Shown in pieces: positions 55,979-64,000 of a stretch of DNA of 64,000 nt. Where the stretch lies: contig NZ_JABMJK010000001.1 of NCBI RefSeq assembly GCF_013376005.1, positions 714,665 through 778,664 of the forward strand, written 5' to 3'. Every line of letters starts with the position of its first letter. Positions within the stretch are counted from its first letter, which is position 1. This stretch comes from Duganella sp. SG902. GTDB taxonomy: Bacteria > Pseudomonadota > Gammaproteobacteria > Burkholderiales > Burkholderiaceae_D. The position numbers and the translations under genes were made by a program. The notes below the pieces were generated by a model that worked only from the letters and a program-made list of their open reading frames with translations, did not search any database and was not told where the DNA came from.

Positions 55979-56712
55979 GCCAAGGCCTTTGCCAGTGCAC
56001 TGAGTTGGGAGGTGTGGGTCAGGTCGATCTGCAGCGGGGTGATCGAGGTCTTGCCGTTGGCCACGGCGTGGAAATCCGTGCCCTCGCCGGCGTCCTTGCA
56101 CGCGCCCGGCGGGCCGATCCAGTAGATATCCCTGCCGCGCGGGTCCTTGGCCCGGATCACCGGCTCCGACTGATGGCGCCGGCCGAGCCGGGTCGCGGCC
56201 ACGGCCTTAAGTTGCTCATAAGGCCGATTCGGTATATTCACGTTCCACAGGCAGGGACGCGGCAGTTCCTCGTAAAAGCGCTGGACCAGGTCGCGCGCGT
56301 GGCGCGCCGCGTCCTCGATATGCTCCCAGCCGTAGGCGCCCTGCGAGAAGGCGATCGACGGGATGCCGAACAGGAAGCCCTCCGTGGCGGCCGCCACCGT
56401 GCCGGAATACAGGGTGTCGTCGCCCATGTTGGGGCCGTTGTTGATGCCGGACACCACCAGGTCCGGCTTGTAATCGAGCACGGCGGTCAGCGCCACGTGC
56501 ACGCAGTCGCTGGGCGTGCCGTTGACAAAATAAAAACCATTGGCCGCGCGCTGCACCGACAGCGGCCGGTCCAGCGACAGGGAGTTCGATGCGCCCGAAC
56601 GGTTGCTGTCCGGCGCCACCACCACGATCTCGGCGATGGGCGCGAGCGCCTCGGCCAGCGCATTGATGCCGGGCGCGAGGTAGCCGTCGTCATTGCTTAT
56701 CAGGATTCTCAT
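55975..56712 (-). CDS. surE: 5'/3'-nucleotidase SurE
   Basis: A 245-residue survival protein acting on nucleoside 5'- and 3'-monophosphates. The metal-binding N-terminus [20 protein letters not shown] and the [11 protein letters not shown] stretch, plus [20 protein letters not shown], are typical. It is the first gene of surE-pcm-nlpD-rpoS. The ATG at 56712 is fixed by the conserved MRIL start; the open frame upstream overlaps the neighbouring gene in another phase. Confidence 0.97.
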   Translation of the reverse strand: MRILISNDDGYLAPGINALAEALAPIAEIVVVAPDSNRSGASNSLSLDRPLSVQRAANGFYFVNGTPSDCVHVALTAVLDYKPDLVVSGINNGPNMGDDTLYSGTVAAATEGFLFGIPSIAFSQGAYGWEHIEDAARHARDLVQRFYEELPRPCLWNVNIPNRPYEQLKAVAATRLGRRHQSEPVIRAKDPRGRDIYWIGPPGACKDAGEGTDFHAVANGKTSITPLQIDLTHTSQLSALAKALA

Positions 56713-56782
56713 ACCGGAGATTTTACCTGAAGCAATGGCCGGACTGCGCACGCCGGCGGCCCGGAAAACAGATAAATTTCGC

Positions 56783-58744
56783 TCAACGCGACGGCGCGCG
56801 CGGCGCCGACAGGTAACCGTCCAGCGCCAGCATTTCATCGGAGGCGCGCGACCACAGGCTGTTGGCCGCCGCCGCGCTGCGCGCGCGCCCCGGACGCACC
56901 AGCGCGTCGCCGTAGTCGTCCATGGCGGCGTTCTGGTGCAGCTCATGCACCGGCGGCAGCTCGGCCGCGGGCATTCCCAGTTGCAACTGCACCTCGGCCA
57001 GCTGCTCTCGCGCCTTGCGGGCGTCGGCGTGATCCGGCCCCAGCCGCCGCAGCTGGGCGTGCAGCACCGCCTCCAGCAGGCTGCGGGCGGCGTCCAGCTC
57101 CTGCATGTGCACCAGCGTTTGCGCCAGCGCGGTCTTGCTGCGCAGCGTGTCGACGTGCTCGGCGCCCAGCAGGCGCTTGCGGGAGGCCAGCACCTGCTCC
57201 TGCACGCTGCGCGCGTGTTCGGTGTCGCCGCGCTGCAGCAGCAACTCGGCGCGCGCGGCCTTGGCGGACAGCGTCAGCAGGTGCTCGGCGCCGAGCAGCC
57301 GCATATAGGTGTCGATCACGGCGTCCTGGATGGCCAGCGCCTCGGCCAGCCGGCCTTGCAAGCCCATGGTGTGGGCCAGGGCGCCGCGCGCCGCCAGCGT
57401 ATCGACATGTTCGGCGCCCAGCAGCCGTTCGCGCGCCTCGACCACGCACTCCTCCAGAAACTGCGCCGCCTCCAGCTTGCCCTGCAGCCGCAGCGCCGCC
57501 GCCAGATTGGTCTTGCTGACCAGCGTGTCGGGATGATCCTCGCCGAGGCCGCGCTGGCGCAAGGTCAGGCTTTCCTCGAAACAGGCCAGCGCCTGCCGCA
57601 GCTTGCCCTCGCGCCGGTACAACTCGCCCAGCAGATTAAGGTCGCGCGCCAGCGGCTGGGGCACGGCGCGGCCGGCGCCGCCGCCGGCCTCCAGCGCGCG
57701 GCGCGCCTCGGCGATCGAGGCCAGCAGGTGGATCTCGCGGTGCGACTGCCACGGGAAATAGCCGGGCGCCAACCAGTCGAGAAAGGCCTCGAAGGTGCGC
57801 GTCAGCGAAAAGCGGTCGCCGCCCTGGTCGAGCCGCACCGCCACCTGCTCGCCATAGGCGAAGGTGCGGGTCTGCTGCAGCTGCACCTCGTCGAAATAGC
57901 TTTCCAGCGACAGCTGCTGCATGCCGTAGCAGTCGCGGATCAAGTCCTCGAAACTGGGCTGGTAGCCGAGTATGCGCTGGCGCTCGTCGCCGCGACGCCA
58001 TTGGGCGCGCTGGGCGCTGTCGCCCATTTCTATGCGCGAGGGCAAGGGGTAGACCAGCAGCGGCCGCTGCTCGTCCTCATGGCTGCGGCGATAGGTGGTG
58101 GCGCGCGCCACCAGCGCCTGCACGCCCTCCAGGCTCTGCCGGTTGGGCGTGAACACCACCACCAGCTTGCGCGGGAGCAAGGTGGTGCAGATGCCGGCGC
58201 TATCGGTGCGGCCGGTGCGCGAATCGACCAGCACGTAGCGGAAATGGCGCGACAGCCGGTCGGCGAAGCAGCGAAACAGCGCCGGGCAACTGTGGAACAG
58301 CTCCTCCCAGTCCATGGAGGCCAGCCGCTCGCCATAGCTGTCGTCGAACCGTCCGGCGCGCATCAGGTACAGCTGGCTGCCCTGATCGACCCGCGTCACA
58401 TATTGCCCGATATCAATATGCGACAGCACCTCATGCGCGAGTTCCTCGTCGTCGAGCGCGGCGCCGTTGCGGTGGCCGTGGAGTTGCTCGCGGCAGGCCT
58501 CGAACAGCTCGAGCACGCCCGGCTTGGGCTCGTGGTGCTGGTCGGCGAAATAATGGTGCAGCCCCGGGGCTTCGAGATCCCAGTCGACCATCAACACCGG
58601 CGTGGTGGCGTTTTGCTGGCGCGCCAACAGCACGGCGATATTCGATAGCGCCATCGTGCGCCCAGTGCCGCCCTTGTAAGAATAGAAAGTAATCACTTCG
58701 CCGCTGGTGCTGAGCGGCGGCAGGGTCAATGGATTGGATTCCAT
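56783..58744 (-). CDS. KGGTGR-motif ParA/MinD-like ATPase fused to TPR repeats
   Basis: A 653-residue protein. The N-terminal SIMIBI-type ATPase has a variant deviant Walker A, YKGGTGRT (residues 23-30), with Arg29 where ParA and MinD have the phosphate-binding Lys; [16 protein letters not shown] and [12 protein letters not shown] follow. Residues about 370-600 are kinesin-light-chain-like TPR repeats of about 42 residues, with the recurring core [10 protein letters not shown] (or similar) four or more times. Proteins of this KGGxGR type occur beside TIR genes in bacterial conflict and signalling loci. It starts 9 bases after the TIR gene's stop, so the two are co-expressed. The function is unknown; a sensor or regulator arm is the simplest guess. 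Confidence 0.82.
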   Translation of the reverse strand: MESNPLTLPPLSTSGEVITFYSYKGGTGRTMALSNIAVLLARQQNATTPVLMVDWDLEAPGLHHYFADQHHEPKPGVLELFEACREQLHGHRNGAALDDEELAHEVLSHIDIGQYVTRVDQGSQLYLMRAGRFDDSYGERLASMDWEELFHSCPALFRCFADRLSRHFRYVLVDSRTGRTDSAGICTTLLPRKLVVVFTPNRQSLEGVQALVARATTYRRSHEDEQRPLLVYPLPSRIEMGDSAQRAQWRRGDERQRILGYQPSFEDLIRDCYGMQQLSLESYFDEVQLQQTRTFAYGEQVAVRLDQGGDRFSLTRTFEAFLDWLAPGYFPWQSHREIHLLASIAEARRALEAGGGAGRAVPQPLARDLNLLGELYRREGKLRQALACFEESLTLRQRGLGEDHPDTLVSKTNLAAALRLQGKLEAAQFLEECVVEARERLLGAEHVDTLAARGALAHTMGLQGRLAEALAIQDAVIDTYMRLLGAEHLLTLSAKAARAELLLQRGDTEHARSVQEQVLASRKRLLGAEHVDTLRSKTALAQTLVHMQELDAARSLLEAVLHAQLRRLGPDHADARKAREQLAEVQLQLGMPAAELPPVHELHQNAAMDDYGDALVRPGRARSAAAANSLWSRASDEMLALDGYLSAPRAPSR

Positions 58745-58753
58745 GGCAAACCT

Positions 58754-59359
58754 TTAGCGAGGGAAATGTGGAGGAGGAATGGCACGCCACTCCGGCGGGA
58801 TGTCGGGCAGCACGAAACGGCTGCAGTCATGCCCCGGCGGCATGCTTCGTTTTAGGCAGTGGTAATGCTCAGCGATGCGGTGGACGATTTTCTCGATGTC
58901 CGGAATGAAGTCGGGATTGGTCTTCAGGTCGCCGCTGGCCAGCGTGTAGCGGGAAAAATCCACATACATGCCGGGGCCGGCGATTTGCGGCGGCAAGCCG
59001 CCGGGATGGCGGGTCATGATGACGGGAATGATCAGATGGCTGGGCAAGCTGTACCACTGCTTGCGCTCGCGCTCGATAAGTTGCATGGCCGCGAACTCGC
59101 GGCGGGTGTAGCCGTGGGCCTCGTATTTAGGTGTATAAATGGCAATCATGCACACGCTCTCGCACATGGCGTGCGCGATCTTCTCGTCGAGGTCGTCTCC
59201 CCCGCCGAGTTGCTCACTATCAACAAAAAGCTCTTCCTCATTGTCGAAGTGCGGTTCCAGGTAGCACTTCAAGGCGTCGATCAAATCGTCCTTGAACTTA
59301 CTCATATATGTATGCCGGCCATGGGCATAACTGAAAAAGCAGCCGTGACGGATAGTCAT
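58754..59359 (-). CDS. TIR-domain protein
   Basis: A 201-residue protein that is essentially one TIR domain plus a short C-terminus. CFFSYAHGRHTYM (residues 7-19) is the box 1 region, ELFVDSEQLGGGDDLDEKIA resembles the box 2/BB loop, and CESVCMIAIYTPKYEAHGYTRREF carries a candidate catalytic Glu88 (given in two parts: CESVCMIAIYTPKYEAH and GYTRREF). Prokaryotic TIR domains often cleave NAD or make cyclic ADP-ribose signals. The ATG at 59359 has GGAGG 5 bases upstream; a TTG at 59392 is less likely. It is the first gene of the TIR/KGGTGR-TPR pair. NADase activity is inferred, not shown. Confidence 0.82.
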   Translation of the reverse strand: MTIRHGCFFSYAHGRHTYMSKFKDDLIDALKCYLEPHFDNEEELFVDSEQLGGGDDLDEKIAHAMCESVCMIAIYTPKYEAHGYTRREFAAMQLIERERKQWYSLPSHLIIPVIMTRHPGGLPPQIAGPGMYVDFSRYTLASGDLKTNPDFIPDIEKIVHRIAEHYHCLKRSMPPGHDCSRFVLPDIPPEWRAIPPPHFPR

Positions 59360-59517
59360 GACATCCTCCCTGCGTTTAACCAACTCTAACAAGCCATAAT
59401 GCAGAGACTTTGAGTTAGAACAAACGTGCGACAGGCGGAACTTTGCGCAATCGGCTGGCAGTTTCAGGTAAGATAAAAATATAACGACCGTTCTTTTTTA
59501 TAACCAAGGAGACTCGC

Positions 59518-60495
59518 ATGAAAGCTGTGGTATGCAACGCCTGGGGCGCGCCGGACACCCTGACCATGCAAGAATTACAAGATCCGCAAGCGGGACCGGG
59601 GCAGGTGGTAATCGATGTGCGCGCCGCCGGCGTCAACTTCCCGGACGTGCTAATCGTGCAAGGAAAATATCAATTCAAGCCGGAACTGCCATTCGTGCCC
59701 GGCAGCGAAGTGGCCGGCGTGATCCGCTCGGTCGCTGACGATGTGACAACTTTCAAACCCGGCGACCACGTCATCGCCTTCGTCCCGACAGGTGGCTTCG
59801 GGCAACAGCTATTAGCGCCAGTGCAAGCCCTGATTCCCATGCCGTCCGACATGGATTTCGACACGGCGGCCGCCATCACCCTCACCTACGGCACCTCGTA
59901 CCATGCGATTGCGGACCGGGCCGCGCTAAAAAATGGTGAGAACATGCTAATTCTTGGCGCGGCTGGCGGGGTGGGCCTGGCCGCCATCGAAATAGGAAAA
60001 GCCCTTGGAGGCCGCATCATTGCTTGCGCCTCGACCGATGAGAAGCTGGAAGTGTGCCGCCAGCACGGCGCGGACGTCCTGATCAACTACAGCCGGCCGG
60101 ACTGGCGTGAGGCGGTCAAGGCCGCGAGCGGCGGCAAGGGGCCGGACGTGATCTACGACCCGGTTGGCGGCGAATATGCCGAGCCGGCGTTCCGTTCGAT
60201 CGCGTGGGGTGGGCGTTACCTGGTGGTCGGCTTCGCCAACGGCGGGATCCCGAAACTGCCGCTGAACCTGACGTTGTTGAAAGGCGCCTCGCTGGTCGGC
60301 GTATTCTGGGGTGAGTTCACCAAGCGTGATCCAAAAGGCAACATGGCAAACATGCGCCAGCTGCTGCAATGGTTACAGGAAGGCAAAATCAGCCCCCGGA
60401 TTTCAGGGCGCTACCAGCTGGAGAACGCGGCCCAGGCACTGAACGACATGGCCGCCCGCAAAGTCACCGGCAAAGTAATAGTATTGCCGCAATAA
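59518..60495 (+). CDS. NADPH:quinone oxidoreductase (zinc-free MDR family)
   Basis: A 325-residue medium-chain dehydrogenase/reductase of the quinone oxidoreductase class. The nucleotide-binding motif is LILGAAGGVGLAAIEIGKAL near residue 143, and the zinc-ligand cysteines of alcohol dehydrogenases are absent. The N-terminal VRAAGVNFPDVLIVQGKYQF and the C-terminal GRYQLENAAQALNDMAARKV are typical. AAGGAG lies 7 bases before the ATG. The upstream gap contains AACGACCGTT, a near-palindrome that could be a regulator site, but the evidence is thin. A long hairpin starts just after the stop. Confidence 0.93.
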   Translation: MKAVVCNAWGAPDTLTMQELQDPQAGPGQVVIDVRAAGVNFPDVLIVQGKYQFKPELPFVPGSEVAGVIRSVADDVTTFKPGDHVIAFVPTGGFGQQLLAPVQALIPMPSDMDFDTAAAITLTYGTSYHAIADRAALKNGENMLILGAAGGVGLAAIEIGKALGGRIIACASTDEKLEVCRQHGADVLINYSRPDWREAVKAASGGKGPDVIYDPVGGEYAEPAFRSIAWGGRYLVVGFANGGIPKLPLNLTLLKGASLVGVFWGEFTKRDPKGNMANMRQLLQWLQEGKISPRISGRYQLENAAQALNDMAARKVTGKVIVLPQ

Positions 60496-60497
60496 CA

Positions 60498-60588
60498 ATT
60501 TGGGGTCAGCTCTGACATTCGGACATTAGGGAACTATTTCACAGCTTTTTAGTTCCGCAATGTCCGAATGTCAGAGCTGACCCCAAAT
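60498..60588. repeat. 91-base hairpin element with 30-base perfect arms
   Basis: Arms at 60498-60527 and 60559-60588 are exact reverse complements (each contains TGGGGTCAGCTCTGACATTC or its complement), and the inner bases GGAACTA/TAGTTCC (60530-60536, 60550-60556) extend the stem. The only interruption is a few bases between the two stems. It lies between convergent genes, 3 bases after the quinone oxidoreductase stop and 15 bases before the helicase stop, and could terminate both. The GGGGTCAG-type ends resemble REP/RAYT-mobilised repeats. Confidence 0.85.
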
Positions 60589-60602
60589 TTTTTGACTGAA
60601 AG

Positions 60603-62639
60603 TTACTGATCGGAATTCTTGTTTTTGAAGAATTCGATCACGACTTGCTGTTCGCGCGTGCGTTTGAAGGACGGCAGGCTTTGCCAGATGCGGCGGCCAT
60701 AGGGCTTGGAAATCACGCGCGGATCGCACAGCATCAGCACGCCACGGTCTTTTTCGTCGCGGATCAGGCGCCCGGCGCCCTGCTTCAGGTTGATGATGGC
60801 TTCCGGCAAGGTATGGCTCATGAAGCCATTCTTGCCCTGCTTTTCCATCACTTCCAGCCGCGCCGCCAGCACCGGGTCGTCCGGCGGGGCGAACGGAAGT
60901 TTGTCGATGATGACCAATGACAGCGCGTCGCCGCGCACGTCCACGCCTTCCCAGAAGCTTTGCGAACCGATCAGGACGCCATTGCCGGCCTTGCGGAACT
61001 GGTCCAGCAACTCGGTCCGGCCTTTGTCGCCCTGCACGAACAGCGGATACGGCAGGCCGCGCTTGTCGAATTCGTCGCGCAGGCGCTCGGCGGCACGCTT
61101 GACCGCGCGCAGGGTCGTGCATAAAAGGAAAGTCTTGCCGCCGGCCGCCTCGATCACCGGCAACGCCAGGTCCAGCACCGCGTCGGTGTAGCCGAAGGAA
61201 TTCGGGTCCGGCAGGCCGGTCGGCACGTACAGGATGCCCTGTTCCTCGTAGTTGAACGGGCTCGGCCACGACATCGACGGCTCGTCGGTCAGGCCCATTT
61301 GCTCGGCGAAATGGCTGAAATCGTTCTTCACCGCCAGCGTCGCCGAGGTGAAGATCCAGCTGCGCGGCACGCCTTCCCGCTGGCCGTTGAAGATCGGCGC
61401 GATCGATAGCGGCGTCTTGTGCAGCTGCAGCGACGAGGCGTAGGCCTCCACCCAGAACACCGCCTCCTCGCCCTTGGCCACCTTGGCCTTGGGGTCGAAT
61501 TTCCACGCCGCCAGCCGCGCCACCAGGTCGAGGCCGCGCTGGCGGCATTGTTCCAGCGTTTCCGCCCGCTCGGCCTGCTTTTCCAGCACGGCCATCATGC
61601 CGTCCAGCTCGTCCTTGAGTTTTTCCAGCGCCGGGAAGAAGTCGCTCGATGGCGCGATCTGCGGCAGCGACAGGCGCACGATGTCCTGCGGGAAGGTCAG
61701 GCGCAGGTCGCGCGCCGCCTTTTCCACCACGGTGACCACCTTGCCCCAGTCGGCGCCGTCGCGCGCGTTGGACAAGCCCTCGGCCAGCACGTCGCGGCAC
61801 AGTTCCAGCACCTGGGAGGTGGAAAACGTGTCGCCGAAGAACAGGGTGGCGGTGTCCGGCAGCTGGTGCGCCTCGTCGAAGATGATGGTGTTGGCCGACG
61901 GCAGCAGCTCGGCCACGCCGGAGTCCTTCAGGGCCACGTCGGCGAAGAACAGGTGGTGGTTGACCACCACCACGTCGGCCTGCTGCGCCTCCTTGCGCGC
62001 CTTCATGATGAAGCAATCCTGGTAATACTGGCATTCCGCGCCCATGCAGTTGTCTCGGGTCGAGGTCACCAGGTTCCAGATCAGGGCGTTTTCCGGCACC
62101 CGCGCCAGCTCGGCCTTGTCGCCGGTCTTGGTCATCTTCAGGAAGCGCGAGATTTCACGCAGGTGGCCGACGTCGTCGCGCGAGGTCATGCGGCCGTTCT
62201 GCAGCGTGCGCTCCAGATGGTAGTGGCAGAGGTAGTTGGAGCGCCCTTTCAGCAGCGCCACCGAGACCGGCGCCTGCAAGGCGTTGCGCACCGCCGGGAT
62301 GTCGCGCAGGAACAGCTGGTCCTGCAGGTTCTTGGTCCCGGTCGAGACGATGGTCTTGCCGCCCCACAGCAGCGCCGGCACCAGGTAGGCGAAGGTTTTG
62401 CCCGTGCCCGTGCCCGCCTCGGCGATCAGCGTGGTCTGGGACGCGATGGCCGCGGCCACGGCCTTGGCCATCTCGGTCTGCGAGCGGCGCGGGCGGAAGT
62501 CGCCCACGGCCGGCCCCAGCGGTCCGCCGGCGCCGAACAGGCGCTCGACCTCGGAATCGTACTTGCCGGGAGGCTGTTCAGGCGTGGCGCCGATGACGGC
62601 GGGAATGGCGTCGGGAGTCGGAGGGAGGTGTTCGGTCAA
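60603..62639 (-). CDS. DinG/YoaA-family ATP-dependent DNA helicase
   Basis: A 678-residue XPD-like superfamily 2 helicase. Motif I is AEAGTGTGKTFAYL, a DEAH box is in IIFDEAHQLPDT, motif VI is in QGAGRLIRDEKDRG, and four iron-sulfur cysteines lie between (YLCHYHLE, DNCMGAECQYYQDCF). It probably unwinds forked or damaged DNA. The only reasonable start upstream of the essential FRPRRSQTEMAKAV motif is a TTG at 62639, since a stop lies five codons before it; a plain ATG is missing. It shares its 3' end with the hairpin element. The following gene in the same direction upstream is the DUF465-type gene (16 bases). Confidence 0.92.
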   Translation of the reverse strand: MTEHLPPTPDAIPAVIGATPEQPPGKYDSEVERLFGAGGPLGPAVGDFRPRRSQTEMAKAVAAAIASQTTLIAEAGTGTGKTFAYLVPALLWGGKTIVSTGTKNLQDQLFLRDIPAVRNALQAPVSVALLKGRSNYLCHYHLERTLQNGRMTSRDDVGHLREISRFLKMTKTGDKAELARVPENALIWNLVTSTRDNCMGAECQYYQDCFIMKARKEAQQADVVVVNHHLFFADVALKDSGVAELLPSANTIIFDEAHQLPDTATLFFGDTFSTSQVLELCRDVLAEGLSNARDGADWGKVVTVVEKAARDLRLTFPQDIVRLSLPQIAPSSDFFPALEKLKDELDGMMAVLEKQAERAETLEQCRQRGLDLVARLAAWKFDPKAKVAKGEEAVFWVEAYASSLQLHKTPLSIAPIFNGQREGVPRSWIFTSATLAVKNDFSHFAEQMGLTDEPSMSWPSPFNYEEQGILYVPTGLPDPNSFGYTDAVLDLALPVIEAAGGKTFLLCTTLRAVKRAAERLRDEFDKRGLPYPLFVQGDKGRTELLDQFRKAGNGVLIGSQSFWEGVDVRGDALSLVIIDKLPFAPPDDPVLAARLEVMEKQGKNGFMSHTLPEAIINLKQGAGRLIRDEKDRGVLMLCDPRVISKPYGRRIWQSLPSFKRTREQQVVIEFFKNKNSDQ

Positions 62640-62654
62640 AATTAGTCGGGGTGC

Positions 62655-62855
62655 TTACGCCGGAACGTCGGGCACCAATTGCATTTTCAGCAGAGTGATA
62701 TGGTCTTTCAGTTGCAGCTTGCGCTTCTTGAGGCGGCGCAATTGCAGTTGATCGTGGTGTCCATCCAGCGTGAGCATGTCGATCACCGCGTCCAGATCGC
62801 GGTGCTCGACGTCGAGTTCAATCAGGCGACGTTGGATATCTTGTACATCAGTCAT
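62655..62855 (-). CDS. YdcH/DUF465-family small helical protein
   Basis: A 66-residue, highly charged helical protein (VQDIQRRLIELDVEHRDLDA, QLRRLKKRKLQLKDHITLLK). The hydrophobic heptads and the LKKRKLQLKD segment match the DUF465 (YdcH) family, short proteins of unknown function found widely in Proteobacteria. The ATG at 62855 is preceded by GAGAAA. It lies 16 bases upstream of the helicase start and is likely co-transcribed with it. It is divergent from the PP2C gene. Confidence 0.82.
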   Translation of the reverse strand: MTDVQDIQRRLIELDVEHRDLDAVIDMLTLDGHHDQLQLRRLKKRKLQLKDHITLLKMQLVPDVPA

Positions 62856-62992
62856 ATTTCTCAGCCAAATAGTTTCACTGGAACAACATAGGTATTGCGT
62901 ACAAACTGCGACACGGTGCATAGTTTAATCTACGGCGGGCCTGCCGCCAACAGAATGATCGCTCACCCGCCGTCCAGGATACAGTACCGACT

Positions 62993-63796
62993 ATGAGCGC
63001 CTACAAAATCGAAGCCGGGACCGCCCAGCATATCGGCGGCCGGCCGCGGCAAAACGACCGGGTCGCCCTGTACACGGCCGCCCAGGCGCCGGGCTACGTC
63101 ATGGCCGTGCTGGCCGACGGCAACCACAGCCCGATCGGCGCCGACCAGGTGCTGCTGACCGCCAAGCATCTGTTTGACGAATACCGCGTGGGCGACACCG
63201 CCAACCTGGCGCGCCTGCGCGAACTGCTGCGCAATATCGCGCTGGAAGCGCACCAAGTCATCACCATGAATCCGCTGGCCGCCAGCGCCGAACCGCACAG
63301 CGCGCTGGCGTTGATGGTGCTGACGCCGCAGGCGCAGGTGGTGTGGGCCCATGTGGGCGACGCCCGGGTGTACCGTTTCAGCGGCGAGACCTGCGCCATG
63401 CGCACCAACGACGGCGCCTACGTCGAGCACCTGATCCAGCACGACAAGCTGCCGCCGGAGGCGGCCAGGAAGCATCGCGGCTCGCGCCTGCTGAACAATG
63501 TGCTGGGCAACAGCCTGAAGGCGCCGTTCGTCACGGTCGGCTGGCACGAAGGTCTGCAGGCCGGCGACGCCCTGATGCTGTGCTCGGACGGGCTGTGGCA
63601 GTGGTTCCGCCCCGAGGAACTGGCGGCGGCGGTCCAGCGCAACACGCCGCGCCAGGCGGCCGAACGGCTGATCGGCAAGGCCGGCGAACGCGCCCAGGGC
63701 AAGGGCGACAATTGTTCGATGGCCATCATCAAGCTGGTGGCGCCGCCGCAGGAGACGCCCGGCTACACGGTGGAAAAGATGCGCCGGGCGGTGTGA
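62993..63796 (+). CDS. PP2C-family serine/threonine phosphatase
   Basis: A 267-residue metal-dependent protein phosphatase. It shows the PP2C motifs: GRPRQNDRVAL at the N-terminus (a variant of the usual R-x-x-N-E/Q-D), VLADGNHSPIGAD in the DGxGG position, HVGDARVYRF, MLCSDGLW and GDNCSMAIIKL. There are no membrane segments or extra domains. No Hanks-type kinase or FHA protein is adjacent, so its partner is unknown. The usual DGMGGH metal loop reads DGNHSP, so metal binding may be altered. The ribosome site is weak. Confidence 0.88.
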   Translation: MSAYKIEAGTAQHIGGRPRQNDRVALYTAAQAPGYVMAVLADGNHSPIGADQVLLTAKHLFDEYRVGDTANLARLRELLRNIALEAHQVITMNPLAASAEPHSALALMVLTPQAQVVWAHVGDARVYRFSGETCAMRTNDGAYVEHLIQHDKLPPEAARKHRGSRLLNNVLGNSLKAPFVTVGWHEGLQAGDALMLCSDGLWQWFRPEELAAAVQRNTPRQAAERLIGKAGERAQGKGDNCSMAIIKLVAPPQETPGYTVEKMRRAV

Positions 63797-64000
63797 TTCA
63801 GGGCCGCTGCGCGGGCACCGGCGAGCTGCGCACGTTCTATGGATTCCCGCCTGCGCGCACTGCTGTCCGGAATAAATTTGCTTGAATAAGCCTGAAGGTG
63901 TTGCAGGTATTGGTTAACGGGCGTATACCCGTAGTCGCCAAACTCAAAAACCAAACCCGCAACATGTTCAGGATATCGACTTTTCATCAAATAATGAAGG
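63763..64000 (-). CDS. Possible 3' part of an unrecognised minus-strand gene
   Basis: A frame open from the right edge of the window runs to a TAG at 63763-63765. Its first 45 or so visible residues (MKSRYPEHVAGLVFEFGDYG, then VNQYLQHLQAYSSKFIPD) are less GC-rich than the neighbours and look protein-like. The remainder (ARRRESIERA onward) passes through a broken dispersed repeat and overlaps the end of the PP2C gene antisense, so it is probably not original coding sequence. The family is not recognised, and it may be non-coding. Confidence 0.3.
   Translation of the reverse strand, partial: LHYLMKSRYPEHVAGLVFEFGDYGYTPVNQYLQHLQAYSSKFIPDSSARRRESIERAQLAGARAAALNHTARRIFSTV
63838..63860. repeat. 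Truncated copy of the dispersed repeat
   Basis: TATGGATTCCCGCCTGCGCG matches one arm of the repeats at 4011-53077 up to the centre of the palindrome and then breaks off into unrelated sequence (CACTGCTGTCCGG). No second arm is visible before the window ends. Confidence 0.6.

Overview
The window looks like chromosomal DNA of a high-GC betaproteobacterium, most likely Oxalobacteraceae (Massilia/Duganella/Janthinobacterium type). The basis is family recognition by eye: the gene orders ndk-rlmN-pilW-rodZ-ispG-hisS-yfgM-bamB-der, hfq-hflX-hflK-hflC-hisZ-purA and surE-pcm-nlpD-rpoS, together with PEP-CTERM surface proteins. No database search was run. Most of the window is dense housekeeping DNA on the minus strand. 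No stretch longer than about 300 bases lacks a gene; the longest gap is the 285 bases between der and hfq.

Layout. 1-420: the 3' end of an unrecognised plus-strand gene and the terminator of tRNA-Asn. 420-4100: tRNA-Asn, an aromatic aminotransferase and, divergently, uvrB. 4107-6030: an SdpR/SdpI-like repressor and membrane-protein operon with an alpha/beta hydrolase, behind a good sigma70 promoter. 6109-23812: a ten-gene carbohydrate operon, read right to left as LacI-type regulator, TonB-dependent receptor, GH144-type endo-beta-1,2-glucanase, ABC importer (binding protein and two permeases), a large secreted glycosidase of unassigned family, GH1 beta-glucosidase, GH94 phosphorylase and ABC ATPase. 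I read it as a locus for taking up and degrading beta-1,2-glucan (sophoro-oligosaccharides). 23951-26090: a MarC-family protein and two tandem PEP-CTERM proteins. 26202-33063: the hfq to phosphoribosyltransferase cluster. 33349-42753: the ndk to der cluster. 43001-51534: a Bax-inhibitor-1 (YccA-like) protein, then pbpC with a giant alpha-2-macroglobulin. 51615-56712: rlmD, rpoS, nlpD, pcm, surE. 56783-59359: a two-gene TIR plus KGGTGR-ATPase/TPR module resembling a conflict or defence system. 59518-63796: quinone oxidoreductase, DinG/YoaA helicase, a small DUF465-type protein and a PP2C phosphatase.

How the parts work together. In the glucan locus the receptor would admit oligosaccharide across the outer membrane, GH144 and the 1052-residue enzyme would cut it in the periplasm, and the lipoprotein-dependent ABC importer would bring short chains into the cytoplasm. 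There GH94 (phosphorolysis) and GH1 (hydrolysis) would release glucose 1-phosphate and glucose. Two identical 16-bp palindromes upstream of the regulator suggest that it represses the whole operon, including itself. Most junctions from the GH144 gene to the secreted glycosidase are 4-base ATGA-type overlaps, so translation is probably coupled.

Between genes there are dispersed inverted repeats of a GTCATTCC...GGAATCCA type (4011, 33269, 37892, 52994 and a broken copy at 63838), one of which supplies the last codons of ispG, and a separate 91-base hairpin with 30-base perfect arms between the convergent quinone oxidoreductase and helicase genes. The strongest candidates for new biology are the TIR/KGGTGR-TPR pair, the unassigned secreted glycosidase of the glucan locus, and the SdpRI-like pair with no toxin genes beside it.
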